From Luscinia megarhynchos (Eukaryota > Chordata > Aves > Passeriformes > Turdidae), in the NCBI GenBank assembly GCA_034336665.1, contig JAPFBE010000003.1, positions 67,561,352 to 67,625,351 of the forward strand: a DNA stretch of 64,000 nucleotides. The letters are read 5' to 3'. The translations under genes and the position numbers were made by a program. The notes under the pieces are model-generated. The model was not told where the DNA came from. It searched no databases and saw only the letters and a program-made list of their open reading frames with translations. Positions 12,401 to 22,740 of the stretch are shown piece by piece; position 1 is the stretch's first letter; each line of letters opens with the position of its first letter.

Positions 12401-15400
12401 AATTTCATGCAATTAGGGTTGTGCTCTTATATACCCATCAACTTCCTAAGCTGTGCTCTGAGATCAGTACAAGAGGTGAAAGTCACTTTACCTCTGCCAA
12501 ACATCACTTTATTCTGTCTATTTGAAACAAAACACAGGGTTTTGAAAATGCCATTATTGGAAGCAACTCTGGAAGGGGCCAGGAGACTTTATACTTCCAG
12601 TTTTGCAGCAGGCACTGAAATTGCTACAAGGCTTACAACCCCAATACAAGAAGGCACAGCTGCAACTGCTTTTAAACCAGAGTCATTTGTAACAGTGGAA
12701 ATGCATTAAAAATATTTCTGTACAATCTTTGCATCAGTCAGTGTCCTGCAATGTTGTCTTCAGTGAGGAGATGTGCATTGCACTGTGCATTCTCCTCTTG
12801 CACGTGGGACAACACACAAGGCTGGAGCATCACAAGGCACCCGAGAGCCCATAAACACAGGGCTTCTCTTCTTTGGTGTTTGGACTGCTGCAGGATTTTA
12901 CCAGGATGTATGTGCCACCCAGAAGACAGTGACACTCCAGTTTGATCACTTACTCCACAGCCATAATCACAGTATTTGTGACTGAGGGGGACTCACCAGA
13001 GAAACAGCTTTTGGCTTTGGGTCTCCCCAGCAGAAAGAGCAACCCTTATGCCATGTTGATGCCTGAACTTGTCCAGCCAAACTGCTTTCTATCACTTGAG
13101 GGACAGGACCCTGCCTGGCCACAGGAGATGCATACACAGAGGCTTCAGCCTCACACCATGAGCACAGCCTCACACCACTACAGCACAATTTTACCAGGAA
13201 GTACGTCACACCCATCTCCCACTGTCAAAGTTATGCCTTCCCAAGCATGAAAGACTATCTTCAAATATTGTTATAATGCCTCAAAATTAACAGGATTTAT
13301 TTCATATATATACAGTACATTGGTTTAAGTAGTCACGCTTTCAGGATATACTATGCCTAAAAAAAAGCAAAAACATCAGGAAAGCAAAGGTCTATTTTTG
13401 TTCAATAATTTCCCATAGTAAAAAAGTCTCATGGTCTGCTTTGAAGTCACCTTTATCTCTACTGCTTACACAACCATTAAATGGAATGGAATTTTCATTG
13501 GTTAAAATAGCACTATTCAAAAAGAATCAAAGACTTCTTGAAAGAGTTCTTTGGTGGTAAATACATTTAAAAGATGAAATCAGACATTAATAATACAGAA
13601 CACAAGCTTACCCAAAATGTTGAAAAAACAAGTTTTTCTTCCATTGGTTATAGTTTGCCTTAGAAGACAGTTCCAGGGTGGAAACCTTAAAAAAAAAAAA
13701 GAAAATCAAAACAAAAGACTCATTAAAATTAGAGTAGGTAACAAGGGCATACACCATCAAATCTTCTGTAAACACAGTACTCAAGATTAAACATCCTGCT
13801 CTTCTGATTAGGATCCTGTCCAAGTTTCCTGGCATTAGCTCACAGATAAGCTGATCTGCCTTAGCACTGAGGGAAGTGAAGAAATGCACCTACGCTCAAA
13901 AGGGGAAGAGGATACAAAACCCTTTGTGAAACAAACTCCACATTTTCTCTTCCTCTGGAATATCTTTAGAGTAAGTCAACACTTAAGTCAAATGTAGGTA
14001 CAGAAACTGAAGGGGAAGCACAGATTACACCCAGTCAGGTTTAAATATATTTACAGAGATCATTGTTTTAAAGACACTGTGCTACTTGACACCTTGTCCC
14101 CTTGCCACATTTTGATGTGATATGGGTGATGTGGTGTTGTTCAGGGAGATATATAGCTGCATTTGCTTGTGATGAGATCACCCAGAAAAAGTATGGAGGA
14201 GAAGAAGAAAAACAAGAAAGGAGTGAGGAAAGATCATCCAGAAAGCACACAGAAGGAACTTCTCACAGGAGTCAGGAAAAGAATGCAATCACAAAAACCA
14301 AACATTGTGAATCAGAACGCGAGTTATGTCAAAAGACAACAGGTCAAGGCAGAGAAGAAAGCCAGTCCTGAGATTAGATAAGTCATGAGATGTGCTTTTA
14401 CCAATTGTCAAAAAAAGGCCAAAGTCAAACTGCTGATGAGATGAAACAAGAACAGGCTCTGTCAAGTAGCACTGACCAGATTAAAGAGATGAAAAAGGTT
14501 TTGGGTTGGGATTTTTAAAGGGAAAAAAATTATGGGATTTTTTTTCTTTTAGTTATGTCAGTGATATGCATTTGTTTGTATTTTGATGGGAAACAGGAGA
14601 TATTAGAGTGAAGAATTAAGACATATGAGTGCATGGAAGATCAAGACTAGGGATCTGACTATGGGACAAGCAGAGTAGATGGAGTTTAGACGAGACCAGA
14701 GAGTATAATAGAGAAAAGGGAAAAGAGAAAGAATGGGGAAAGACAGGTGAGGGAAGAAGATTTAAAAAAATACTGCCATAATCTTTTGAAATAAGACCAA
14801 GTGGAGAAGAGTTAGATGAAAATCTTGGAAAATATTAGAAGATAGGAGATATAAATGGCATTTTAGGAAAGAGATTTAATCAAACAGTCTTTCAAAATGT
14901 TTTGTTCACATGCAACTAATGGTCACCACTTATGATACATTTCAAATAAATGTGGCAAAATACCAAATCCAAAGGATCTCCCAGCAAAGCATGCACTAAT
15001 GGCTATGAGAACTGTATTTTAATATGAAAATCCAGGTATGTCTTACTTTTTTCCCCTTATCTTCCATTCCCCAGCAATGCAGGTTGCTTCTTTTCAAATA
15101 ACTCAGTTAAATTAAGTTGTGTGTTCAGGCTCATTAGCCACCATCTCCATCCCCTGCAGTTTTAATTAGATGGGTCTCTTTGTGATCAGCTACTTCAATC
15201 CTTCCCCCCAAACAATCCCACAGTGTTGCTTCTTTCATGTCATCATTCTGCAAATGCTCCCAATCACAGCAGAGGCAGCCCAGGTGACCAGGGCAGTGCA
15301 GAGCTCTCCCTTGGAGATGGCCAGGCAGGATCTGCACCCAGCAGTACACACACACTCCTTGGGCAGGGCTGAGCTGCCCTTCCACACTGTTCCACCCAGT

Positions 15401-18400
15401 TTAAATATGAAAGTTAATGACAATTTATGACAGACTCAAGCACTTGAGTCAGACCCTCTGCACAGACACTGAGCCCCAAACTTTTCCCAGCAGCCTTCTT
15501 CCTACTCCATGAGCCATCCATCACCTCCACACCCAGCCCAGGAAAGCACTGAGCAGGAACAAGGCCCCTACACCCCACCAAAGCTGGGGCTCACAGGTGC
15601 CCCTGAACTCAGAATGATGCCTGTCTGCAGCTCTTCCCCCACAGCACCCACCCTGGCAAGCCCAGCACATCCCTCAAGGCACCAACACATGGCACCATCC
15701 CACAGACAGAATAAAGGCTCACAAGGACCTGCTCCAGAGGTCTGACCTAGCCCCTGGCTTTTTTGTTTTGTTTTTATTTTTTCAAGCTAACACAGGAACA
15801 AAGTTACAAAAACCATAAGATGGCCAGTTTTCAGCTGAAAATGGAGGTAAATGCTGATGTTTCAGGAATAATAAAAAGGAAGTGACAAAGGATCAGACAT
15901 ACTCCTGAGGAGCAAGACAGAACTTTTTAAGGGCAGGGCTCCCACTTCAACCACTAATTGCAATCCATTGGAAGAAGGACCATAAACCCAGCAAGCATGG
16001 TTGGCAGAAAGCCCCCCAGAGCAAAGGAGCTCTGCTCCATGGCTATCCTGCAGCCCCAGAGGAGAGCCTGGGGAGCTCAGCACCACTCCCAGGCTATTCC
16101 TGGCTGCCCAGGGTCAGCAGTGGCACAGCAGGGATTAAAGCAACTTAGACTTGTTATGTAAGGGCCATGTTGCTCATGGCTTCTCTCAAATCCCAAAGAT
16201 GTTGCTATTATGTAATAGGAACAATCAAACAGGGCAGCTTTTCTGCGATTTGATTTTTTAAAAGTGCTGAGCAGCTAAAAATGAACAGTAGGATTCTGTC
16301 AGACTCAGTGTTATGTTTTCCACTCTAAATCCAAGTTTAGTCTTAAAGATGTTGTAGCTTATAGGGACAGTGACTCAGCTCTCACTTCACTCAAGATACA
16401 GAAAACTAAAATAAAGCAAATTTTGTCCACCTCCCCACCAGGTGAAGAGCACAGCTTTTATCTTGGGAACTAAGCCTGAGGGCTTTCATTGTTTCAGCAC
16501 CAGTATCTTGCTGGCTCTACTGACATTCAAGGATTACTCATAAGAATAAAGGCTGTGGACCTGGCTCTGAACTTTGCTGCTTGGATTGGATGGTGGCTCT
16601 GAGCCACACTGACACTTGGGCTTTCATCAATGGAAAAGAAAAGCTCATTTGGCAAAGTCTCAAGAGTTTGTCTTCTTAGCTTATTACTGAAACAATTCTG
16701 ATGGTAATGCACACAATTTTGCCTGATATATCTATGCATACACATGTTACTTTAAAAAACACTTACATATCAATGCAACAAACTCCATTGTTTCTGTAGC
16801 CACTTAACTCGTACTTGGGGCATGGTCCCGCAATATTAAGGATGGATAGATGCAGACATTTCAGGGAGTCCCAGTTGATAATTTGATCAAGCTGCTGTCA
16901 TACCAAGATTAGCACTTCAGCCAGTCTGGTTTTGTTTTAGAAACTTACTAATTTCCAGCTTACAAATCATGACCAAAGAATATTTCCTTTTTTTTCCACC
17001 CCCAGCGTTTTCTTAGTTTAAGATCTGAAAAGGAGAAAAACTCTTTTGATGTAGATCTGATTTCCTAGCTATTCTCCTAGCCCCTCAAGCCTCTAGCACA
17101 TGGAAGATACAATCCAGTCTCAGTGCTCATGCTAAATACTTGATGTGCTCCTTTCAGTGTTAAGCCCCAAACAACCTATCCAGACTGTGATGGTGATACA
17201 GCAAACCTGTCCCAAGCACTTGTACCCAATCTCTAACATTTCTAGTCTTGTTCATGCAGCTGATGGTTCCACCAAAGCTCACGTGAATTGGTTCCAGAGG
17301 TTGTGTTTACCATTCCTTCCCCTTTTAAAGCCTCGCTATTATATCACACCAAGAGCAAAACAACTTTCCAGCAGCAGCAAGAGAAGGACCTAAAATCCTC
17401 ATGGCCTTTTATAGACCAGAAGGAACAAATTCATCCTTAGAGCATGAGCCTGCTGAGCACCATCAAGTGGAATTTACTTTAAAATTTCTTATCTGTGCCC
17501 AGCATCCTGCCAGCTTTCCCTGTGCATAGCACATCAAGATTCCTCCCAGCATTCTGGAATGAGCAAACTGTATCAGGCTCAGCTATACTTAATACAAAGC
17601 TTTATTTTTTTTCTCCCATCACAATCTAATTCTTGTCCAATAACACTTACATACTCTGGGGCACAAAAACACATTACTTGGGTTATGGTCCCTCTGAATT
17701 TTTCTGGCAGGATAAATTTGAGAATTACTGTGAGACCTGCCTCATACTGAAACCACAGGTGGTTTGAAAGGTTGCTGTTCCATGTGCCCCACGTGAAACT
17801 TGGCAGAGGACACAAGCCAGAGGGCAAAAGCACTATCAGTGCATCTCTATTTGAGCTACCCTTGCCTGCCAGACTGGCTCTTTGACAGCCCTAGTATTTT
17901 GCCATACATACAGCACCCCGTGGGGATACTAAACATGGAAGCCAGCTCACTTATGATAAGCTATCAAATAGTTAAAATTCAAAAAATGAAATTTAATAGA
18001 GAAGCTAATTTGCCCAGTATCTGTTTTAGAGGCTTGTTTACATTTTAGCTAAGATTTCAAAGTTAAGTCATTCTCCTGGAAGTGCTTGGTGATTATGCCC
18101 ATGAAGTGATACTCACAGCTGTGCAAAGAACAAGTTATACCTTTCTTCCAGCTTTGCATCCCATGCAGCAGCTGTTTCAAAGCAGTTTATAGCCCTCAGG
18201 CTCATATAAGGAGCAGCAACCTTTATTACACCAACATCTGAATTGGGAGTCACAGCTGCAGGCTGGGAGGGGAACCCATGAAAATGTTGATGCTTTTGCT
18301 TGTTTTGTAGATTGCATAAAGTCACTGATCTGCCAGTTATATCACTAACAGCAAAAGCCTGGTAACTGCTGCTACACCAGATGCTTCTGAGGATTAAGCC

Positions 18401-18837
18401 ATTTTCAGAGACATTTGATGTTGAGACCTCTGCTGGAATAAAACAGACTTCACCATCCACAGTCCCCAAATGCTCTGCAAGAGTGAGCCAGCACATTCCT
18501 CCTGGTTTTTGAAGAAGCTAAGGCATGGTCTTAACCCAAAGTTACTGTAGTTATACAGGAACAAAACTTGGATTTCCTCACCCTCCAGCCACTGCACCAC
18601 TGGGGCACTCTCTGCTGTGCCACCCTACATCACAAAAGTGACAACAACTTTTCCTTGAGCAGAAAACAGTTCCTGTCCTAAAATGTGAGGATTTGGTATC
18701 CCAGGAGTTTAGACACTGTTTGTCTGACTGCCAGCTTTGTAGCCTCTTAATTTAAAAAGAAAATACAAATCCTTAAAGAAATCACTAAGGCAACTGCTTA
18801 AATAAAGTCTTTTAGAAAGCAAGGTCTAGCACACAAG
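9437..18837. other. Non-coding, no supported gene
   Basis: About 9.4 kb, markedly A-rich on the plus strand between about 10.2 and 15.0 kb. Open frames up to 136 codons (12299-12709 plus, 18113-18496 minus) have no recognisable domain or splice context. No RNA gene recognised. Confidence 0.5.
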
Positions 18838-19171
18838 ACTTATGAGAAGCAGCTGAGGAAGCTGGGGCTGTTTAGCCTAGGGAAAAAAGTCTTGAGGGTC
18901 TTATTGCTTTCTACAACTGCCTGAAAAAAGGTGAGGTGGGCCTCTCCTTACAAATAACAAGCAACAGAACAAAAGGAAATGGTGTCAGCTTGTGCCAAAG
19001 GAGGTTTAGGTGGGGTATTAGGAAAAAATCTCTTCACTGAAAGAGTTGTCAAGCACTGGAACAGGCTCCCCAGGAAAGTGGAGTCACCTTATGTGGAGGC
19101 ATTTAAGAGGCATGCAGATGAGGCACTTGGAGACATGGTAGACTTGGCAGTGCTGGGTTAACAGTTGGACT
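18838..19171 (+). mobile_element. CR1 LINE, 3' UTR region lacking the terminal tail
   Basis: Recognisable CR1 order: gctgaggaagctggggctgt, cttattgctttctacaactg, the aacaagcaacagaacaaaag block, aggaaaaaatctcttcactg, caagcactggaacaggctcc and gcagtgctgggttaacagtt. It is well preserved but stops at ttggact, before the usual final 'gatgatcttagagg...' segment and tail. The 60-codon frame at 18979-19161 is just CR1 sequence. Confidence 0.92.
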
Positions 19172-21308
19172 ATTCTTCAAATGCTTTCAATATTTCACAT
19201 ATATGTTTTTCGGTTTCAAAACACTGACCCAGTTCTTTGTCTAACAGACTAAAATGGGGCAGAGCTTTAATTGGTATAAGTCACTTGGTTGTCAAGTGAC
19301 AACAACTTATAGTGGTTAACCATTTCTCCACTTGCTTTGCACCCTAAGGAACCCTTACTAAGGAGGTATTTCTTATGAAATCATTGGCAGAAGCCAGTCA
19401 GGTGGTTTCAGCATTTGGTTGTCCTCTGGAGATCTTTCTGGTCACCTTAGATGAAGCACTGGATCTTACCCACTTTCCAGTTCCCCACTGGAAAACCCAG
19501 AACAGCAATATAATAGCAATGGGCAGAAAAACAACCAAATCAGCTTTCCAGAGAGTACAGCACCAAATGTATACCCAGCAACAGAAAGTGACAGCATTCC
19601 CAGGCTCACAAGAATGCCAGTTATATTAGGACAATGCCAGAGTAAGTTATACAAAAATCCTTCTGAATTATTTTCCTAAAGAAGAAATGCTTCAACAGGT
19701 TTGAGTTTGCAGTAAAAAGTTCAGCCACAGAACAAAAACCACCATGCACTTAAGTTTTGCTCTCCTTTGCTACTTTCTTTCCAATTTCAGCTGCTTATGA
19801 CTTCTTTAACAAAACTGACTGCAGCAGGTTTGGTAATAGTTGTATTTAAACAATGTCAGTACAATTATAAATAACTTATGATAAAATGCAGTACTTGTCT
19901 AGGGAAAGCATTTGCTAGATCAGCTCTGTCTCAATAGTTTTTTAGCAAACCTCAGCATCCAGACAAGGGAGGATGGGAAAAGATCCTCTTGGTGCTGGCA
20001 TTTCAGCAAATATCTCCACACAGATGTCCATTATTATGCCCAGATCTTTTCTCCTACAGAGCCTTCAATCAAATATTAAACCAACCACTGTGTATGAGTC
20101 TCTACTGTATTGTGCTTCACTTTATCTACCATTGTATGACTTTACTGGAGTTGGCTGTAATTCTGTCCTATGCTGATTTCTCGTGCTTCCTCGAATGAAC
20201 TCAAGAAACAGAGTACACACTGAAAGCTGAAAGTCTTGGTTTTCCTGACTTAAGAGGATTGATTCTCGCTGGTTACCAAGTTCCCTGCACAGGCTCTGAT
20301 GTGCTTTACAGCTGTGGAAGCTGCACTTCTGCTGTTAGCTCTCCTCTCTTCCTAAATAGCTAGCATTGCTTAGTGCAACATAAATGTATTTTGCATAAAA
20401 ATGCACACTTCAGAAACTAACACTGGGAGTTTAAAAGCTGCTTTCCTGCTTGTTACAGTTGCTATCACTAAAATAAAAGATATCACCCTAGAAAATTTTA
20501 CCACAGAAAAATATTTGCTGTAAAGAAATAAAAAACTACTTATCCGACCCAGCCCTACACTTGCCATTTGTTAGATCAGCAGCCAAGTGTCCACTTCTGT
20601 CCTTAAAGAGACAGATAGAAATACAGTACCATATCAAAAGCTACTGCAAATAAACCACATGGACACAGCCTTGCAAAGATTTTCCTCAGTGTCTGAGTCC
20701 CACCCCATTATCCCTCCCACCCCACCCGTTCTCAGGTAGCAATTTCCAAACTCAGTGTAGCACTGAAAGAATTACGTACAGAACCCCCCTTCTGTACCTT
20801 GAAATAGAGCTGATTCTCCAGAAATCATGGTGAGGCTGAACACCATAGAATGAGAAGTTAACCCTCATTTGCACACGAGTAGATCGCTCCTACCGCTCTC
20901 CGGCAGCACAGACAGCGCTGCTCTCCACGACAGAGTGCATAAATAGGAGACAAGTAGCTGGGTGTATTTAATTGCATTGGAAACAGGCAGACCGGTAAAG
21001 CGTTTATGTAGCATCGGATACAGAAAAGCCCACAACCCTGCTTGAAACTGGGGATGAGAAACGATAAAACCCAAAAACATTGCACTGGATGTGGAGAGCA
21101 TAAAACAATCCCGGTATGAAATCACACACAAACCAAAACAAAGCGTTCGTGCATCACGTTACACCCAGCTCATCGGCTGCCAAGTGCCTCCTTAATGCAG
21201 CCATCCGTAGCAAAGTTAACCTGCAAGCAAACACTTGACATGCAAATGATTTTGCTACCGATGCCTTAGTATAAGCAAATATTTCTAATGCTTGACCCGC
21301 AGAGAGCT
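19172..21308. other. Non-coding, nothing recognised
   Basis: Single-copy-looking sequence with a few scattered CpG pairs near 20870-21010. If the 22 kb promoter fires left, this is its first intron. Confidence 0.5.
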
Positions 21309-21375
21309 GTTTGGTTTGGTTTTGGTTTTTTGGGTTTTTTTTGTTTGTTTGTTTTTGTTTTGTTTTTTTTTTTTT
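21309..21375. repeat. T/G-rich tract on the left side of the 22 kb CpG island
   Basis: Runs such as tttggtttggttttgg and tttgtttgtttg ending in a T run. Similar in make-up to the tracts at 22.7 and 26.0 kb. Confidence 0.8.
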
Positions 21376-22296
21376 AACCTTTGCAGGTTTTAACGCAAGG
21401 ATAAATGTCAAGGCTCCCGCTGTTTTACTCTTTTCATGTTTAGCGCAGCCAGGGGTCATTGGCTCCCCAGCAGAGGTACCTGCAGGGAGCCCGGACAGGC
21501 TGGTGCGAAGGCACACAGGCACAGTGGGGAGGCACGGATGGGGACCGGGGAGAAAGAAGCAGGGGCAAAGATAGAGAGGGAGATAAAGCAAAGAGGAAAA
21601 AGGTACCCGTACTCATTTAAACAGAGTTAGAAAAGAGCCGACCTAGATGAACAGCTCTTCAAGCAGAGGCATTCTACTTGAGTAGGAAGACCTGGATTCG
21701 CTGCCCTATCTTCCACACGTTTAGCTTTCCCTTCCAAGAAAAACGCTGCTTTTTTATTCATAGTAGCTTCTTTACCTTTCATCATTATTCGGAAAAATAA
21801 TGGGATGCTATTACACACCGTGAGAGTAATAGCAGTATTTCAGCGCGGCGTGCCCGTGGGTTGCCGGCAAGCTCGGCACTTGCCCTGAGCCCTCCGCTCG
21901 CCCTGTCCCGGGGTCCCCAGCTCTCCCGGGACCCTGTTTCCCTAGGCACTGTCGCCCCGCCGGCAATTCCGATCCTGCGCGGCGAGCGCACCCGCTCGAG
22001 CCAGTCCGGCTATTGGCATCGCCAGAACTTTGTCCGAATAGATTTCATGACAAATTTCATCCACCCCGAGACGCTGCGCTCGCTCCCCCATCTCCTGCCC
22101 GCACCAGGGGTACAGTGGCATCCGCCAGCGCCCCTCCCGCGCGGAGCCATCCCCATCTCCCGGAGCTTCTGCCCACGTCCCGTTCCCGGCGCCCGGTGAG
22201 CACGGAGCGACCCCAGCCCCGGGGTGATGCGGGGCAGGGAGGGCGGCACGAGGCGGGAGCGGGGCCGGCGCTGCCCGCGGGATGCGCGGCGCTCAC

Positions 22297-22348
22297 CTGC
22301 CTGCGCGGCGCTCCCGGTGCCGCTCCCGGTGCCGGGCCGGGCGCACAG
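22297..22348 (-). other. Predicted non-coding first exon
   Basis: Runs from the expected start about 30 bases below the TATA box to a strong donor, GCAGGCAG|GTGAGC in minus-strand reading (last exon base 22297). It contains no ATG, so it would be 5' UTR only. Possible bird MTUS2 exon 1, by synteny only. Confidence 0.4.
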
Positions 22349-22370
22349 CGCGGGGCGGGCGCGGGCCGCG

Positions 22371-22378
22371 CTTTTATA
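22371..22378 (-). promoter_or_regulatory. TATA box (TATAAAAG) on the minus strand
   Basis: Minus-strand reading is GCTATAAAAGCGCG inside the CpG island. The transcription start would be expected near 22345-22350. Confidence 0.6.
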
Positions 22379-22427
22379 GCGGGAGCCGCCGGCCGGCAGC
22401 GCCCCCTGCGGGCCCGCCCGGGCAGCG

Positions 22428-22476
22428 CCCGCACCGGCACCGGCACCGGGAGCCGCACCGGGAGCCGCACCGGGGA
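22428..22476 (+). repeat. Short GC-rich tandem array (accggc / accgggagccgc units)
   Basis: Copies of accggc followed by 12-base accgggagccgc units just inside the minisatellite. The same words appear inverted at about 22311-22333 (ctcccggtgccg), so the two blocks could pair. Confidence 0.7.
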
Positions 22477-22484
22477 CCGCGCCC

Positions 22485-22622
22485 GGGGACACGGCTGTGT
22501 GCGGGGACACGGCTGTGTGCGGGGACGCACGGGTGTGCGGGACACACGGCTGTGCGGGGACACGGATGTGTTTGGGGACAGGGCTGTGCGGGACACACGG
22601 CTGTGCGGGGGCACACGGCTGT
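22485..22622 (+). repeat. 16-18-bp minisatellite, about 8 copies
   Basis: Unit ggggacacggctgtgtgc, starting at 22485, 22503, 22521, 22539, 22556, 22574, 22590 and 22607, with units of 16-18 bases and point differences. The first two are identical. It lies upstream of the minus-strand TATA box described below, at the edge of the CpG island. Confidence 0.9.
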
Positions 22623-22678
22623 ACCCTGGAAGCACGTAGTGGTTGTTAGTAGGTTATCGAATGGGGAGGGGGGGGCTG

Positions 22679-22740
22679 TTGGTTTTTTGTTTGGTTGATT
22701 GGTTGGGTTTTTTTTGTTTTTTGTTTGTTTGTTTGGTGGG
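22679..22740. repeat. T/G-rich tract on the right side of the 22 kb CpG island
   Basis: Runs of T with G interruptions (ttggttgattggttggg, tttgtttgtttg), preceded by a G run at about 22668-22675. Confidence 0.8.

Larger units (their letters stand above)
21845..22630 (-). promoter_or_regulatory. CpG-island promoter, probably firing leftwards
   Basis: A dense CpG block of about 0.8 kb in AT-rich surroundings. On the minus strand it has a TATA box at 22371-22378 and a splice donor at 22291-22296, so a transcript running left is the simplest reading. In human chromosome 13 the divergent neighbour of SLC46A3 is MTUS2, making an MTUS2 first exon the leading candidate. No coding exon confirms this. 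Confidence 0.6.

Noticed and set aside
12299..12985. Cluster of overlapping frames on both strands (136, 76, 70, 65 codons)
   Set aside because: Several phases and both strands are open together in a stop-poor patch, with no domain or splice context.
18113..18496. 127-codon minus-strand frame
   Set aside because: It stands alone, with no recognisable domain, no family similarity I know and no convincing splice sites. Chance is the simpler reading.
22010..22698. Frames up to 208 codons on both strands
   Set aside because: They are Arg/Pro/Gly/Ala-rich translations of a GC-rich island and its minisatellite, open in four or more frames together.
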